Source: Pseudomonas eucalypticola (GTDB lineage Bacteria; Pseudomonadota; Gammaproteobacteria; Pseudomonadales; Pseudomonadaceae). From it: 64,000 nt of DNA. This document shows positions 32,285 to 41,275 of the stretch, piece by piece (the stretch's first letter is position 1; every line of letters starts with the position of its first letter). Location: NCBI RefSeq assembly GCF_013374995.1, contig NZ_CP056030.1, positions 4,434,501-4,498,500 on the forward strand. The letters are read 5' to 3'. The position numbers and the translations under genes were made by a program. The notes under the pieces are model-generated. The model did not search any database and was not told where the DNA came from. It saw only the letters and a program-made list of their open reading frames with translations.

Positions 32285-32919
32285 CCGTGCGCGACCGATG
32301 CTGCCGGCAGGTCGCCCACCCCGCGATAGCGGACAATCACGCCGCGCATCTTGTGCTCACGGCGAAGCTGGTCCAGCTTTCGGGTGGCTTGCGAACGGGA
32401 GTCAAAGGGGCCGACGTAGACGCGGCTGACGGCGTCTTCGTGGGTCACGTAGGCCGCGTAGCCGTAGCCCTTGAGTTTCTGGCTGACCAGGCGTGCCGAA
32501 CCGGCACTGGTCGACACCAATTGCACCGACCACTTCACCCCGACAATCTCGCCCACCCCTTTGCTGGCCTCGGCCACGGGGAGTGGCGCTGGCGCGGGTG
32601 CCGGCGCCTGGACAGCCGCCAAGGGATAACCACAAGCGGTGGCAGCCTCGGGGTTCCTCGCCTGGGGATCCAGGGTCACCTGAAAACCCTCTGCGCCTTT
32701 GCGCGCCAGGTAATGGCCGAAGCCTGAATAGGCGCCATCACTGTTCTTGCCGTTGACCTCACCACAGACACTGCCATCGCCCAGCTCGCGGTCCGCGCGA
32801 AACTGCGCCGACCCTGGGTCTTGCAACTGGTAGGCCACGGCCTTGTGGGCATTCTGTACGGCGCTGTCGCCACAACCGGCCACTGCCAGGGCAACCATCA
32901 TCAAAGAAAGCGTGCGCAC
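32281..32919 (-). CDS. SPOR-domain lipoprotein (paralogue 2)
   Basis: A 212-residue lipoprotein starting at GTG 32919, seven bases after GGAGG, with lipobox ALAVAGC. The first module (HKAVAYQLQDPGSAQFRADR, VCGEVNGKN, TACGYP) aligns with that of the 31077-31646 protein, including the Cys positions. A Pro/Ala linker and a SPOR-like C-terminus (WSVQLVSTSAGSARLVSQKL, then VYVGPFDSRSQATRKLDQLR) follow. It is a tandem paralogue. It probably binds peptidoglycan at septa. Confidence 0.82.
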   Translation of the reverse strand: MRTLSLMMVALAVAGCGDSAVQNAHKAVAYQLQDPGSAQFRADRELGDGSVCGEVNGKNSDGAYSGFGHYLARKGAEGFQVTLDPQARNPEAATACGYPLAAVQAPAPAPAPLPVAEASKGVGEIVGVKWSVQLVSTSAGSARLVSQKLKGYGYAAYVTHEDAVSRVYVGPFDSRSQATRKLDQLRREHKMRGVIVRYRGVGDLPAASVAHG

Positions 32920-33286
32920 GATGAGACCTCCACGAGGGGACTGCACCCTTCATTCTAGCAGCACCACAGGATTTGCCGCGGCGTTCCCTGCCAGACCCGG
33001 CCTGACTATAGCCCCCTGCAACGTCCGTTCACAAGGTGTCTAGGCCCGGCCTTCCAGCCTCAAGCACCTGCCCGCCAGCGCGCCGATGCCTACTGCCGAG
33101 GCGTAGGAGAGAAAAATGCCGTTGCAGGCTTCTTGCCAATCATGGAGCCCCCCCTTGCAATATATATGACTTGAGCAACACCCCACCGGGCGTCATTGCA
33201 GTCAGTGTGTGCAGCTCGCCTGGTGGTGAGAATGCTCTCCTGGCAAATCAGAACGCTCCTACAAAGGCCTCCTCAGTTCGCGCGCT
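32920..33286. other. intergenic, no gene seen
   Basis: This 367-base region has short open frames without ribosome binding sites or coding character. I see no strong inverted repeat or tRNA. It contains the promoter area of the SPOR gene at its left end. Confidence 0.5.
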
Positions 33287-33634
33287 CTACAAGCAGGTGC
33301 TGAGCGCCGCCAACCGGCGGTTCGACAACGGCACGCCCTGTTCGGCAAAGTAGGCCACCGAGCTGCCGGCACCGGCCTGGCGTACGTCGGCAAAATTCTT
33401 CGAGTCGACCATGACGGTCAGGCCACCGTCCTTGCCGGGCTCGGTGTGGGAGTCGGCCGCGGCGCCAGACAGCACTTCGTCCTGCCAGGAGTATTCGATG
33501 CACTGGGCAACGTCCTTGGCCGGCTTTTGCGAGGTAAAGGTGCGGTAGGCACCCTGACTGCGCACCTCGTCCATGTTTGCCGACATGCAGCCGCCCAGCG
33601 AAACCAGCAGCACGGCACTCAACAGCTTACGCAT
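33287..33634 (-). CDS. small lipoprotein, unknown
   Basis: A 115-residue protein with a lipobox (LLVSLGGC) near residue 16. The mature part begins MSANMDEVRSQGAYRTFTSQ and contains CIEYSWQ. Near the C-terminus VMVDSKNFADVRQAGAGSSV is followed by a final Cys. This looks like a small family of Pseudomonas outer-membrane lipoproteins without known role. It is transcribed away from tRNA-Val. Confidence 0.7.
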   Translation of the reverse strand: MRKLLSAVLLVSLGGCMSANMDEVRSQGAYRTFTSQKPAKDVAQCIEYSWQDEVLSGAAADSHTEPGKDGGLTVMVDSKNFADVRQAGAGSSVAYFAEQGVPLSNRRLAALSTCL

Positions 33635-33711
33635 AGTGTTCCCTCATGTTTGGTCAGGGGCGGACTCTACCACCTGCGGCCCGGATTTGCCCCGCCGGGT
33701 TTTCTTCAGGC

Positions 33712-33746
33712 AAACAAAAAAGGCGACCCCTGAAGGTCGCCTTTTC
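33712..33746 (-). terminator. terminator of tRNA-Val (bidirectional)
   Basis: GGCGACC (33722-33728) pairs with GGTCGCC (33735-33741), with A and T runs extending the stem. Read on the minus strand it is followed by CTTTTTTTGTTT. It lies about 30 bases past the tRNA-Val 3' end. Confidence 0.88.
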
Positions 33747-33774
33747 TACACCGCCCAGCAGAGCGGATTTTGTT

Positions 33775-33851
33775 TGGTAGGCACGATTGGACTCGAACCA
33801 ACGACCCCCACCATGTCAAGGTGGTGCTCTAACCAACTGAGCTACGTGCCT
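33775..33851 (-). tRNA. tRNA-Val(GAC)
   Basis: A 77-nt cloverleaf with encoded CCA on the minus strand. The acceptor stem is AGGCACG/CGTGCCT. The anticodon stem is CCACC/GGTGG with loop TTGACAT, giving anticodon GAC. The T-arm is TTGGT/TCCAA-type with TTCGAGT. No phage-like sequence is next to it. Confidence 0.95.
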
Positions 33852-34027
33852 GCTGTGAGGCGGCATTCTACGGATTTGCACCGGCGTGTCAATCGCTTTT
33901 TCAGCTAACCCACTGAAATAGCCGAATTTTTTCTAAAGATCAGCGTTTCAAGTTAGCGCTGGAATACCGTTTTCAACTCAGGTACGATTTGCCAACACGT
34001 CAAAAATATAAAACAGAGGTTGCAGCA

Positions 34028-35311
34028 ATGGCGAACACCCCCTACCCACAGTCCTACTACGCCGCATCAGCCAATGCCGCGCCTTCACGCCCATCCTTGC
34101 AAGAAGAAGTGCAAACTGACGTGTGCATCATCGGCGCTGGTTACACCGGACTGTCCAGCGCACTGTTTCTTTTAGAGAACGGCTTCAAGGTCACCGTGCT
34201 CGAAGCCGCCAGGGTCGGGTTTGGCGCGTCAGGGCGCAACGGCGGCCAGATCGTCAACAGCTACAGCCGCGACATCGACGTCATCGAACGCACCGTCGGC
34301 CCCAAGCAGGCGCAACTGCTGGGCAAGATGGCCTTCGAGGGCGGGCGCATCATCCGTGAGCGGGTGGCCAAGTACAACATTCAGTGCGACCTGAAGGATG
34401 GCGGTGTGTTCGCCGCCCTTACCAGCAAGCAAATGGGCCATCTGGAGAGCCAGAAGCGCCTGTGGGAACGCTACGGCCACACCCAACTGGAGTTGATGGA
34501 CCAGCGCCGCATTCGCGACGTGGTGGCATGCGACCAATACGTGGGCGGCATGCTCGACATGAGCGGCGGCCATATTCACCCGCTGAACCTGGCCCTGGGC
34601 GAGGCCGCGGCGGTGGAGTCGCTGGGGGGCACCTTGTATGAACAGTCACCGGCCGTGCGCATCGAACGCGGCGCCAACCCCGTGGTGCATACGCCCCATG
34701 GTCGGGTCCGCGCCAAGTTCGTGATTGTCGCGGGCAACGCCTACCTGGGCAACCTGGTGCCAGAACTGGCCGCCAAATCGATGCCCTGCGGCACCCAGGT
34801 GATCACCACCGAACCCCTGAGCGACGAACTGGCCAAGACCCTGCTGCCACAGGACTACTGCGTGGAGGACTGCAACTACCTGCTGGACTACTATCGCCTG
34901 TCCGCCGACAAGCGCCTGATCTTCGGCGGCGGCGTGGTGTATGGCGCCCGGGATCCGGCCAACATCGAGGCCATCATCCGTCCCAAGATGCTCAAGGCCT
35001 TCCCGCAACTCAAGGACGTGAAGATCGACTACGCCTGGACCGGCAACTTCCTGCTGACTTTGTCGCGCCTGCCCCAGGTCGGCCGACTGGGCGACAACAT
35101 CTACTACTCCCAGGGTTGCAGCGGCCACGGCGTGACCTACACCCACCTGGCCGGCAAAGTGCTGGCCGAAGCCCTGCGCGGCCAGGCCGAGCGCTTCGAC
35201 GCTTTCGCCGAGCTGCCGCACTACCCGTTCCCCGGCGGCCAGTTGCTGCGCACGCCACTGACCGCGCTGGGCGCCTGGTACTACAGCCTGCGCGACCGCC
35301 TGGGCTTCTGA
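34028..35311 (+). CDS. puuB: PuuB-like gamma-glutamyl-polyamine oxidoreductase (FAD)
   Basis: A 427-residue DAO-family flavoenzyme starting at ATG 34028 (AGAGG upstream). The Rossmann FAD motif is VCIIGAGYTGLSSALFL at about 31-47, followed by VLEAARVGFGASGRNGGQI. FAD/substrate motifs include DYYRLSADKRLIFGGG and a C-terminal QGCSGHGVTYTHLAGK. Members oxidise gamma-glutamylputrescine in the putrescine pathway. Other pathway genes are not adjacent, so the exact amine substrate is uncertain. It ends at a perfect palindromic terminator. Confidence 0.85.
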   Translation: MANTPYPQSYYAASANAAPSRPSLQEEVQTDVCIIGAGYTGLSSALFLLENGFKVTVLEAARVGFGASGRNGGQIVNSYSRDIDVIERTVGPKQAQLLGKMAFEGGRIIRERVAKYNIQCDLKDGGVFAALTSKQMGHLESQKRLWERYGHTQLELMDQRRIRDVVACDQYVGGMLDMSGGHIHPLNLALGEAAAVESLGGTLYEQSPAVRIERGANPVVHTPHGRVRAKFVIVAGNAYLGNLVPELAAKSMPCGTQVITTEPLSDELAKTLLPQDYCVEDCNYLLDYYRLSADKRLIFGGGVVYGARDPANIEAIIRPKMLKAFPQLKDVKIDYAWTGNFLLTLSRLPQVGRLGDNIYYSQGCSGHGVTYTHLAGKVLAEALRGQAERFDAFAELPHYPFPGGQLLRTPLTALGAWYYSLRDRLGF

Positions 35312-35328
35312 GAACACGCCCCCAAGCA

Positions 35329-35352
35329 AAACGGCACCCTAGGGTGCCGTTT
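35329..35352. terminator. palindromic bidirectional terminator
   Basis: A perfect 24-base palindrome (AACGGCACCCT and its complement, with A/T ends) lies between the convergent puuB-like gene and the gene ending at 35357. It can form a hairpin on either strand. Confidence 0.8.
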
Positions 35353-35356
35353 CGCC

Positions 35357-36064
35357 TTAGCGGGTGTTCAATGCCCGCGTGGCTTGTGCCGCCGCCTGCT
35401 CCTGGCCGGCTTGGGCCAGGTCGTTGGCGGCCTTCAGCCAGCGCTGCCGGTCGACATTGGCCGGCAGTTGGCCCGGCTTCTGCACCAGTACGGCCCAGTG
35501 CCCGGCGTCTTTCCAGGCCGAGTTGAAATGGGCGAAATCCATCAGCTTGCGCCGTTCATTGCCCGAGCGCAGCAGCACATGCTGCTTATAGCGGTCGTAA
35601 CCCACCAGCAACGCATAGCGCGGACTCGTCCAGATCGAGCCTTCCGTATAACGCAGCAGCACCGGATAGCCGGCGGCCACCTGGGCGAACAGCGCGGGCA
35701 GATCGTCCTGCAGCGGGTAAACGACCATGCCGTACGCTTGGGCAGTGGCGGCCAGGGATGCCTGCAAGCGGTCCTCGCCGCCAGGCAGGTGCAAAGACGC
35801 GTCCAGCAGACCTGGGGTGATGATTACACCCTGTTGCGACAGCGCACTGGCCAGGGCCATGGAAGCGCCCTGTTCGGTGTCCCCGCGAAAGAACGGCACA
35901 CTGTTGAGCTCGACCCGGTCCGGCAGCCCCTGGATCGGTGGCGCCGGCGGCGGGTGGCCCGCGCAGCCGGCAATGGCCAGCACCATCAGCACCGGGGCGA
36001 ACAGGTTGAGCAAAGGGGTCTGGAAACGGGCAAGTCCCTGCAAAATAGCCTCACTCGGGTTCAA
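35357..36064 (-). CDS. C39-peptidase-like lipoprotein lacking catalytic residues
   Basis: A 235-residue lipoprotein (TTG start 36064, lipobox VLAIAGC near residue 34). The domain follows the C39-like lipoprotein family: VELNSVPFFRGDTEQGASMA aligns to the usual VPFFPQ..YQCGPAALA. The oxyanion Gln is kept but the nucleophile Cys is Gly. Around the catalytic His the sequence is SPRYALLVGYD where HYAVVVGYD is usual, so the His is also lost. LLRSGNERRKLMDFAHF and GHWAVLV complete the fold. It is probably a pseudoenzyme or binding protein. The start is weakly supported. Confidence 0.72.
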   Translation of the reverse strand: MNPSEAILQGLARFQTPLLNLFAPVLMVLAIAGCAGHPPPAPPIQGLPDRVELNSVPFFRGDTEQGASMALASALSQQGVIITPGLLDASLHLPGGEDRLQASLAATAQAYGMVVYPLQDDLPALFAQVAAGYPVLLRYTEGSIWTSPRYALLVGYDRYKQHVLLRSGNERRKLMDFAHFNSAWKDAGHWAVLVQKPGQLPANVDRQRWLKAANDLAQAGQEQAAAQATRALNTR

Positions 36065-36255
36065 ACGCCGCCCCCAAGGCGGCCAGGGCCCTGATCATAG
36101 GCCCCAGCTGCGACCGGGTATAGCCTTTGCCGGTAGTTTCCTACAGCCCATAGAGCCAAATAGCCCAAGCGTTGCGACCTTCGGTCAATAGCCTGAAACA
36201 CGCCACCGGCTAGACTGTCACCTGTAGAGACCGTTGATTGCCTGAGGAGGCACAC

Positions 36256-36432
36256 ATGAGCCTGACCATGGCCATCGTCATGATGATAGGCGCCTGGCTA
36301 TTGGTGGCCGCCGCCATGCTGTGGGGCGTGATGCGCATCGCCCGCCGTCATCACCACCCGGCGCCATCGGCTGCCCAGCGCCAGCCGCTGGACAAGCCCG
36401 ACAACCGCCCCGCCTCCTCGCCTTCGGCCTGA
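36256..36432 (+). CDS. 58-residue single-TM protein
   Basis: ATG 36256 follows GAGGAGG at 5-6 bases. One TM segment spans about 4-26 (TMAIVMMIGAWLLVAAAMLW). A basic cytosolic tail follows, with RIARRHHHPAP and a Ser/Pro-rich end. It is a typical small inner-membrane protein of unknown role. It is convergent with the TerC gene. Confidence 0.68.
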   Translation: MSLTMAIVMMIGAWLLVAAAMLWGVMRIARRHHHPAPSAAQRQPLDKPDNRPASSPSA

Positions 36433-36433
36433 C

Positions 36434-37177
36434 CTACAGCCCCTCGCGCTTGCGCCGAGCCCGGCGCGACAACATGTTCAACCCTTCCACCAGCGCCGAG
36501 AACGCCATCGCGGTGTACACATACCCCTTGGGCACATGGGCACCGAAGCCTTCGGCAATCAGCGTCATGCCAATCATGATCAGGAAGCCCAACGCCAGCA
36601 TCACTATCGTGGGGTTATCGTTGATGAACTTGGCCAGCGGCTCGGCGGCCAGCAACATCACCATGACGGCACAGATGACGGCGATGACCATGATCGGCAA
36701 GTGCTCAGTCATGCCCACCGCGGTCACGATACTGTCGATGGAGAACACCAGGTCCAGCATCAGGATCTGACAGATGGCGCCAGCAAAACTCGCCGCTACC
36801 TTACCCCCGACACTGGCCTCCTGCTGTTCCCGCGGGTCGACGCTGTGGTGAATCTCTTTCGTCGCTTTCCATACCAGGAACAAGCCGCCGGCGATCAGGA
36901 TCATGTCCTTCCACGAGAAGGCCTGGCCGAACAGCTCCACCACCGGTTCGGTGAGCTGCACGATATAGGCCACGGTACTGAGCAAGCCCAGGCGCAACAC
37001 CAGCGCCATGCCAATGCCCACGCGCCGGGCGCGCGCCTGGAATTGCTTGGGTAGCTTGTTGGTGAGAATGGAAATGAAGATCAGGTTGTCGATGCCCAGT
37101 ACGATTTCCATGACGACCAAGGTGGCCAGGGCGATCCAGGCGGTAGGGCTTGAAACGAGTTGCAACAGATAATCCAT
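36434..37177 (-). CDS. TerC-family integral membrane protein
   Basis: A 247-residue polytopic protein (about seven TMs) starting at ATG 37177. Family motifs are [17 protein letters not shown] near residue 20 with the conserved acidic GIDN, and [16 protein letters not shown] in the middle. TerC/Alx-type proteins are linked to metal (manganese) export or tellurite resistance. I looked for a yybP-ykoY riboswitch in the 114 bases before it and saw none. Confidence 0.9.
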   Translation of the reverse strand: MDYLLQLVSSPTAWIALATLVVMEIVLGIDNLIFISILTNKLPKQFQARARRVGIGMALVLRLGLLSTVAYIVQLTEPVVELFGQAFSWKDMILIAGGLFLVWKATKEIHHSVDPREQQEASVGGKVAASFAGAICQILMLDLVFSIDSIVTAVGMTEHLPIMVIAVICAVMVMLLAAEPLAKFINDNPTIVMLALGFLIMIGMTLIAEGFGAHVPKGYVYTAMAFSALVEGLNMLSRRARRKREGL

Positions 37178-37291
37178 AGGGGAGCCGCTCATGATGCCGA
37201 GAAGATGAGCATCAGTGTAGGAAAAATAACACTGCGAAAAAATTCGTATTTTTACCCGTTATACTTCGGCTTTAACGAATCGGCTGCCGTC

Positions 37292-38185
37292 ATGCTCAAT
37301 TATCGTCAATTACATTACTTCTGGGTGGTCGCCAGGACCGGCAGCGTCACCCGCGCCGCCGAGCAGCTGAACCTGACGCCGCAGACCGTCAGCGGCCAGA
37401 TCACCCTGCTCGAACAGACCTTCGGCGTGGCCTTGTTCCAGCGCGTGGGACGGCAGCTGGAACTGACCGAAACCGGGCGCCAGGCCTTGCCCTATGCCGA
37501 GCAGATGTTTCAGCTGGGCGATGAGCTGCACAACGTGCTGCGCGCCCAACCGGGTCAGCAAGCCCTGGCGTTGCGAGTGGGCGTGGCCGACGTGGTGCCC
37601 AAGTCCATCGTCTACCGGCTGATCGCGCCGAGCATGCAGTTGGCCGAGCCCGTGCACATTACCTGCCGTGAAGACAAGCTCGAACGCCTGCTGGCGGACT
37701 TGGCGGTGCAGCGGCTGGACCTGGTGATTTCCGACAGCCCCATGCCCGCGCACCTGGACATCAAGGGCTACAGCCACAAGCTGGGTGAATGCGGCATCAG
37801 CTTTTTCGCGACCCAAGCCTTGGCCGAGCGCTACGGCCCTGGCTTCCCGAACAGCCTGGACGGCGCCCCGTTGTTGATTCCCGGGCAGGAGACCATGGTG
37901 CGCAGCCGCCTGCTGCGCTGGTTCGCCGAGCAACTGATTCAGCCACGCATCGTCGGGGAATTCGACGACAGCGCACTGATGCAGGCCTTCGGCCAATCGG
38001 GCAGTGGCCTGTTCATCGGCCCCAGCGCCATCGCCGAAGAGGTACAGGCGCAACAGGGGGTGTGCCTGATTGGCCAGACCGAAATGGTGCGTGAATCGTT
38101 CTATGCCATCTCGGTAGAGCGCAGGGTCAGCCACCCGGGCATCGTCGCCATCACCGAAGGCGCGCGCCGGGAGCTGTTCACTTAA
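37292..38185 (+). CDS. nhaR: LysR-family regulator, NhaR type
   Basis: A 297-residue LysR regulator starting at ATG 37292 with the NhaR-typical N-terminus MLNYRQLHYFWVVARTGSVT, HTH TRAAEQLNLTPQTVSGQITL, and a substrate-binding domain (about 90-297). In E. coli NhaR activates the Na+/H+ antiporter gene nhaA. No antiporter is adjacent here, so the target is unknown. It is divergent from terC. A TATACT -10 lies at 37260-37265. Confidence 0.85.
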   Translation: MLNYRQLHYFWVVARTGSVTRAAEQLNLTPQTVSGQITLLEQTFGVALFQRVGRQLELTETGRQALPYAEQMFQLGDELHNVLRAQPGQQALALRVGVADVVPKSIVYRLIAPSMQLAEPVHITCREDKLERLLADLAVQRLDLVISDSPMPAHLDIKGYSHKLGECGISFFATQALAERYGPGFPNSLDGAPLLIPGQETMVRSRLLRWFAEQLIQPRIVGEFDDSALMQAFGQSGSGLFIGPSAIAEEVQAQQGVCLIGQTEMVRESFYAISVERRVSHPGIVAITEGARRELFT

Positions 38186-38247
38186 GCAGGGGTTGCCAGT
38201 CGCGGGCGCATCAGCAGCCAGACCGATGCGTTACCCAACGGCATGGA

Positions 38248-38757
38248 TCAATAGGCACCCATGTAATCGCGCTTGCCCACTTCCACGCCGTTGTGGCGCA
38301 GGATGTCGTAGGCGGTGGTGACGTGGAAGAAGAATTGCGGCAGGCCGTAGTGCAGCAGGTAGGTCTGGCCGTTCAGTTTCTTCTCCTTCGGGGTGCCGGC
38401 GCGCAACACGATTTCACGGCTCTCCTGGCCGTCGATCTGCGCCGCAGCCAGGCCGTCGATAAAGGCCAGGACTTTGGCCAGCAGGGCCTGAAGATCGGCG
38501 AAGGAGGCTTCAGCGTCCGGGTAGGCAGGTACCTCGACACCGGCCAGGCGCGCCGACACACCCTTGGCGAAGTCCACGGCGATCTGTACTTGCTTGACCA
38601 GCGGGAACATGTCCGGGTACAGGCGCGACTGCAGCAACACGGTTGGCTCGATATGCTTCGCGGCAGCGTGGCCTTCGGCCTTCTTGAGCACATCGCCCAG
38701 GGCAGTCAGCAATTGCTTGAACACAGGGACGGAGGCAGCGTACAGGGAAATGCTCAT
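38248..38757 (-). CDS. DUF1993 protein
   Basis: A 169-residue soluble protein starting at ATG 38757 (AGGA 7 bases upstream). MSISLYAASVPVFKQLLTAL, the LYPDMFPLVKQVQIAVDFAK block and the C-terminal LHYGLPQFFFHVTTAYDILR followed by NGVEVGKRDYMG are the hallmarks of DUF1993. It is a four-helix, DinB-like family without assigned reaction. The final H..T.Y region may bind a metal. Confidence 0.85.
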   Translation of the reverse strand: MSISLYAASVPVFKQLLTALGDVLKKAEGHAAAKHIEPTVLLQSRLYPDMFPLVKQVQIAVDFAKGVSARLAGVEVPAYPDAEASFADLQALLAKVLAFIDGLAAAQIDGQESREIVLRAGTPKEKKLNGQTYLLHYGLPQFFFHVTTAYDILRHNGVEVGKRDYMGAY

Positions 38758-38877
38758 GGTGAGATCCTGATCGAGGTAAGGGCAGTGAGCCGCCAATGAT
38801 AGCCCCGCCCCGGCGCGGCGTCCGGTGTTTTATTGCATACTGGTGGCATTTATCCGCCCTTGCCCACGGAGCGCACC

Positions 38878-39528
38878 ATGTCCGCCGAACACGATACCCC
38901 CCAGCAGGCCCCGCGCCTCAGCGCCACTGACGTGCGCGTTCTGGGCGCGCTGATCGAAAAGCAGGCCACCAACCCGGAAACCTACCCGCTGACCCTCAAC
39001 GCCCTGGTGCTGGCCTGTAACCAGAAAACCAGCCGCGAGCCGGTGATGAACCTCACCCAGGGCCAGGCCGGGCAAAGCCTGCGGGACCTCGAAGCGCTGG
39101 AAATGACGCGACTGGTGATGGGCAGCCGCGCCGACCGCTGGGAACACCGCCTGGACAAGGCCCTGGAGCTGGTGCCGGCGCAACTGGTCCTGATGGGCCT
39201 GATGTTCCTGCGCGGACCGCAGACACTCAACGAACTGCTGACTCGCAGCGGGCGCATGCACGACTTCGATGACACCGAGCAGGTGCGCCACCAGCTCGAA
39301 CGCCTGATCGCCCGCGGCTTTGCCCTGCACCTGCCACGCCAGGCCGGGCAGCGCGAAGACCGCTATTGCCACGCGCTGGGTGACCCGGCCGACATGGAAG
39401 CCATCCTCGCCGCCCGCGGCACCGGTGCGGCAGAACGTGGCGCTGGCAGTGCGGTATCTGCCGAGCGCATCGACGAACTGGAGGCGCGCATCGCCGCCCT
39501 CGAGGAGCGGCTGTCACGCCTGGAGTGA
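38878..39528 (+). CDS. yceH: YceH-family (DUF480) protein
   Basis: A 216-residue protein starting at ATG 38878 (GGAG 7 bases upstream). Two winged-helix-like repeats: [20 protein letters not shown], then [20 protein letters not shown], and a second unit around [21 protein letters not shown]-terminal coiled coil (about 195-216, [20 protein letters not shown]) ends it. DUF480 members are cytosolic and uncharacterised. Its stop abuts the stop of the next, convergent gene. Confidence 0.9.
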   Translation: MSAEHDTPQQAPRLSATDVRVLGALIEKQATNPETYPLTLNALVLACNQKTSREPVMNLTQGQAGQSLRDLEALEMTRLVMGSRADRWEHRLDKALELVPAQLVLMGLMFLRGPQTLNELLTRSGRMHDFDDTEQVRHQLERLIARGFALHLPRQAGQREDRYCHALGDPADMEAILAARGTGAAERGAGSAVSAERIDELEARIAALEERLSRLE

Positions 39529-40347
39529 TCAGCTTCGCGCGTACTCGGTGGCCAGGCGCACCTGCTCGGCGGTGGGCCGCACGCCGGTGTACAGCACGAA
39601 CTGCTCCAGCGCCTGCAAGGCAATGACTTCAAGGCCGGTGATGACCTGCTTGCCTAGCGACTGCCCCAGCACGACCAGAGGCGTCAGGGCAGGCAGCGCC
39701 ACCACGTCGAAAACGATGTCGGCGGCCTGCACGGCCGCTTCAGCAAACGCCAACTGATCCGCTTCCGGCCCGCCGCTCATGCCGATAGGCGTGACATTGA
39801 CCAGCATTCGCGGGCGTGCATCCCCCAAGTGCGCGCGCCACTCGTAACCCAGGTGCCGCGCCAACGCCGGGCCGCTGTCGGGGTTGCGGGCGATCAGGGT
39901 GCCGTGGCTGAAGCCGGCGTCGCGAAACGCCGAAGCCACCGCCTTCGCCATGCCGCCACTGCCGAGCAGGGCGAACGACGTGTCCGGCGCCAGGCTGTGC
40001 TGGTCGATCAATTGACGAATGGCCAGATAATCTGTGTTGTAAGCCTTCAAATGGCCGTTATCATTCACCACGGTATTGATCGACTGGATGGCTGCCGCCG
40101 ACGCATCCATCTCATCGACCAGGGCGATGCAAGCCTCCTTGAACGGCATCGACACCCCGCAGCCTCGGATACCCAGGGCGCGGATACCCGCAACCGCTGC
40201 CGGCAGATCATGGGTGCTGAATGCCTTGTAGTAATAATCGAGACCCAGCTGTTCATACAGATGGTTATGAAAACGCACGCCGAAACTGCCCGGGCGCCCG
40301 GCCAGGGACATGCAGAGGACGGTGTCGCGAGTGGGAATCAAGGGCAT
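39529..40347 (-). CDS. shikimate 5-dehydrogenase-like protein (HI0607/SdhL type)
   Basis: A 272-residue protein of the AroE superfamily but of the divergent HI0607 subgroup: DTVLCMSLAGRPGSFGVRFH, then IRGCGVSMPFKEACIALVDE with the catalytic-type Lys, AYNTDY, and the nucleotide-binding LLGSGGMAKAVASAF. In the shikimate pathway AroE reduces dehydroshikimate. Members of this subgroup have low activity, and a true aroE is expected elsewhere. The substrate is therefore uncertain. Confidence 0.86.
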   Translation of the reverse strand: MPLIPTRDTVLCMSLAGRPGSFGVRFHNHLYEQLGLDYYYKAFSTHDLPAAVAGIRALGIRGCGVSMPFKEACIALVDEMDASAAAIQSINTVVNDNGHLKAYNTDYLAIRQLIDQHSLAPDTSFALLGSGGMAKAVASAFRDAGFSHGTLIARNPDSGPALARHLGYEWRAHLGDARPRMLVNVTPIGMSGGPEADQLAFAEAAVQAADIVFDVVALPALTPLVVLGQSLGKQVITGLEVIALQALEQFVLYTGVRPTAEQVRLATEYARS

Positions 40348-40525
40348 TGCAAGGCTCCATCACTGGTATGTAACTGAGTTGTAAGGACACTGTGGTTCAT
40401 GACCTTACACAAAATTTACCAAACCCCGTCGCAGATTCTTACAAAACCGCTGTCATAGTAGTGCGACAGTCCTTGGGCCACCTAACCGGCCCCGGGTACT
40501 GGAATCGTAATATGAGGAACAAGTC

Positions 40526-40861
40526 ATGATTCGTCAGCTTCCCAAGATTGCCTTGCTGGTCGGCGCTCTCGCCGTGGCAGGCCAGGCGTCCGCCCATGGC
40601 GGTGGTGGTCCAGGTGTGTTGGGTGCCGTATTAGGTGGCGCCGTGGTCGGTGCCGTGGTGACCTCTGCCCTGGCCCCGCGCGAGGTCGTGGTACAACAGC
40701 CGGTCTATGCCGCGCCACCACCGCCCGTGTATGTAGCCCCGCCGCCACCGGTGTACTACGCGCCGCAGCCAGTGGTGTATGCGCAGCCCGTCTACGCGCC
40801 GCCACCGCCGCCACGCTACTACGGCCCGCCTCATGGGTACTACGGCCGTCCAGGCTGGTAA
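40526..40861 (+). CDS. exported Gly-zipper, Pro/Tyr-rich protein
   Basis: A 111-residue protein with a Sec signal peptide (IALLVGALAVAGQASA cut before HGGGG). A glycine-zipper hydrophobic segment (VLGAVLGGAVVGAVVTSAL, about 31-49) follows. The C-terminal 60 residues are repeats of APPPPVYVAPPPPVYY and YGPPHGYYG type. It is likely anchored in the envelope with an extended tail. The 178 bases before it carry a single Pho-box-like half site but nothing firm. Confidence 0.76.
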   Translation: MIRQLPKIALLVGALAVAGQASAHGGGGPGVLGAVLGGAVVGAVVTSALAPREVVVQQPVYAAPPPPVYVAPPPPVYYAPQPVVYAQPVYAPPPPPRYYGPPHGYYGRPGW

Positions 40862-40996
40862 GCGCCGCGGCTCACCGGCAGCCGTTCGCGGCTGCGGTGA
40901 GCTGATGCGTTGCGTCAATGATGGCTATTGAGAGCGGTGATTTTTACCCGCGGCTGAGCCACCGTATGCTGGGCTCACGTTTCGCAGGAGCCCACC

Positions 40997-41188
40997 ATGA
41001 ATACCGTCAGCATCATGTCCGTCATCGGCAGTGCAGTGCCCGCCAACCTGCGCGACCTGGGGTTGCTGGCCTGCTGGTATGTGGTTCGCGATGGCGAGCC
41101 GGTCAGCGGCCCATTGATGTCGCGCGACCAGGCCCAGGCACTGTTCGATACATTGCTGCAAACGGCCAGTGCACCTGTGAAGCACTGA
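40997..41188 (+). CDS. 63-residue hypothetical protein
   Basis: ATG 40997 follows AGGAG at about 6 bases. The product (NTVSIMSVIGSAVPANLRDL, then CWYVVRDGEPVSGPLMSRDQ) has a GYF-like WYVVRDGEPVSGP turn that recalls GYF_2-type domains, but it is too short for certainty. A good terminator follows at 41230. Confidence 0.6.
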   Translation: MNTVSIMSVIGSAVPANLRDLGLLACWYVVRDGEPVSGPLMSRDQAQALFDTLLQTASAPVKH

Positions 41189-41227
41189 GCCCTGAATTCC
41201 GTAAGGTGCGTTGCTCTCGCACACCCT

Positions 41228-41256
41228 TTGCCCCGCCACTGTCGCGGGGCTTTTTA
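41228..41256 (+). terminator. rho-independent terminator
   Basis: GCCCCGC (41230-41236) pairs with GCGGGGC (41244-41250) around CACTGTC and is followed by TTTTTATT. It ends the plus-strand transcript of the 40997 gene. Confidence 0.9.
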
Positions 41257-41275
41257 TTCACGCCATGCCCGCCCG

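Noticed and set aside
37178..37291. yybP-ykoY manganese riboswitch before the TerC gene
   Set aside because: The space is only 114 bases and I could not find the conserved paired core of that riboswitch.
40470..40500. Pho box before the Gly-zipper protein
   Set aside because: Only one CTGTCAT half site is convincing and the second half is too poor.
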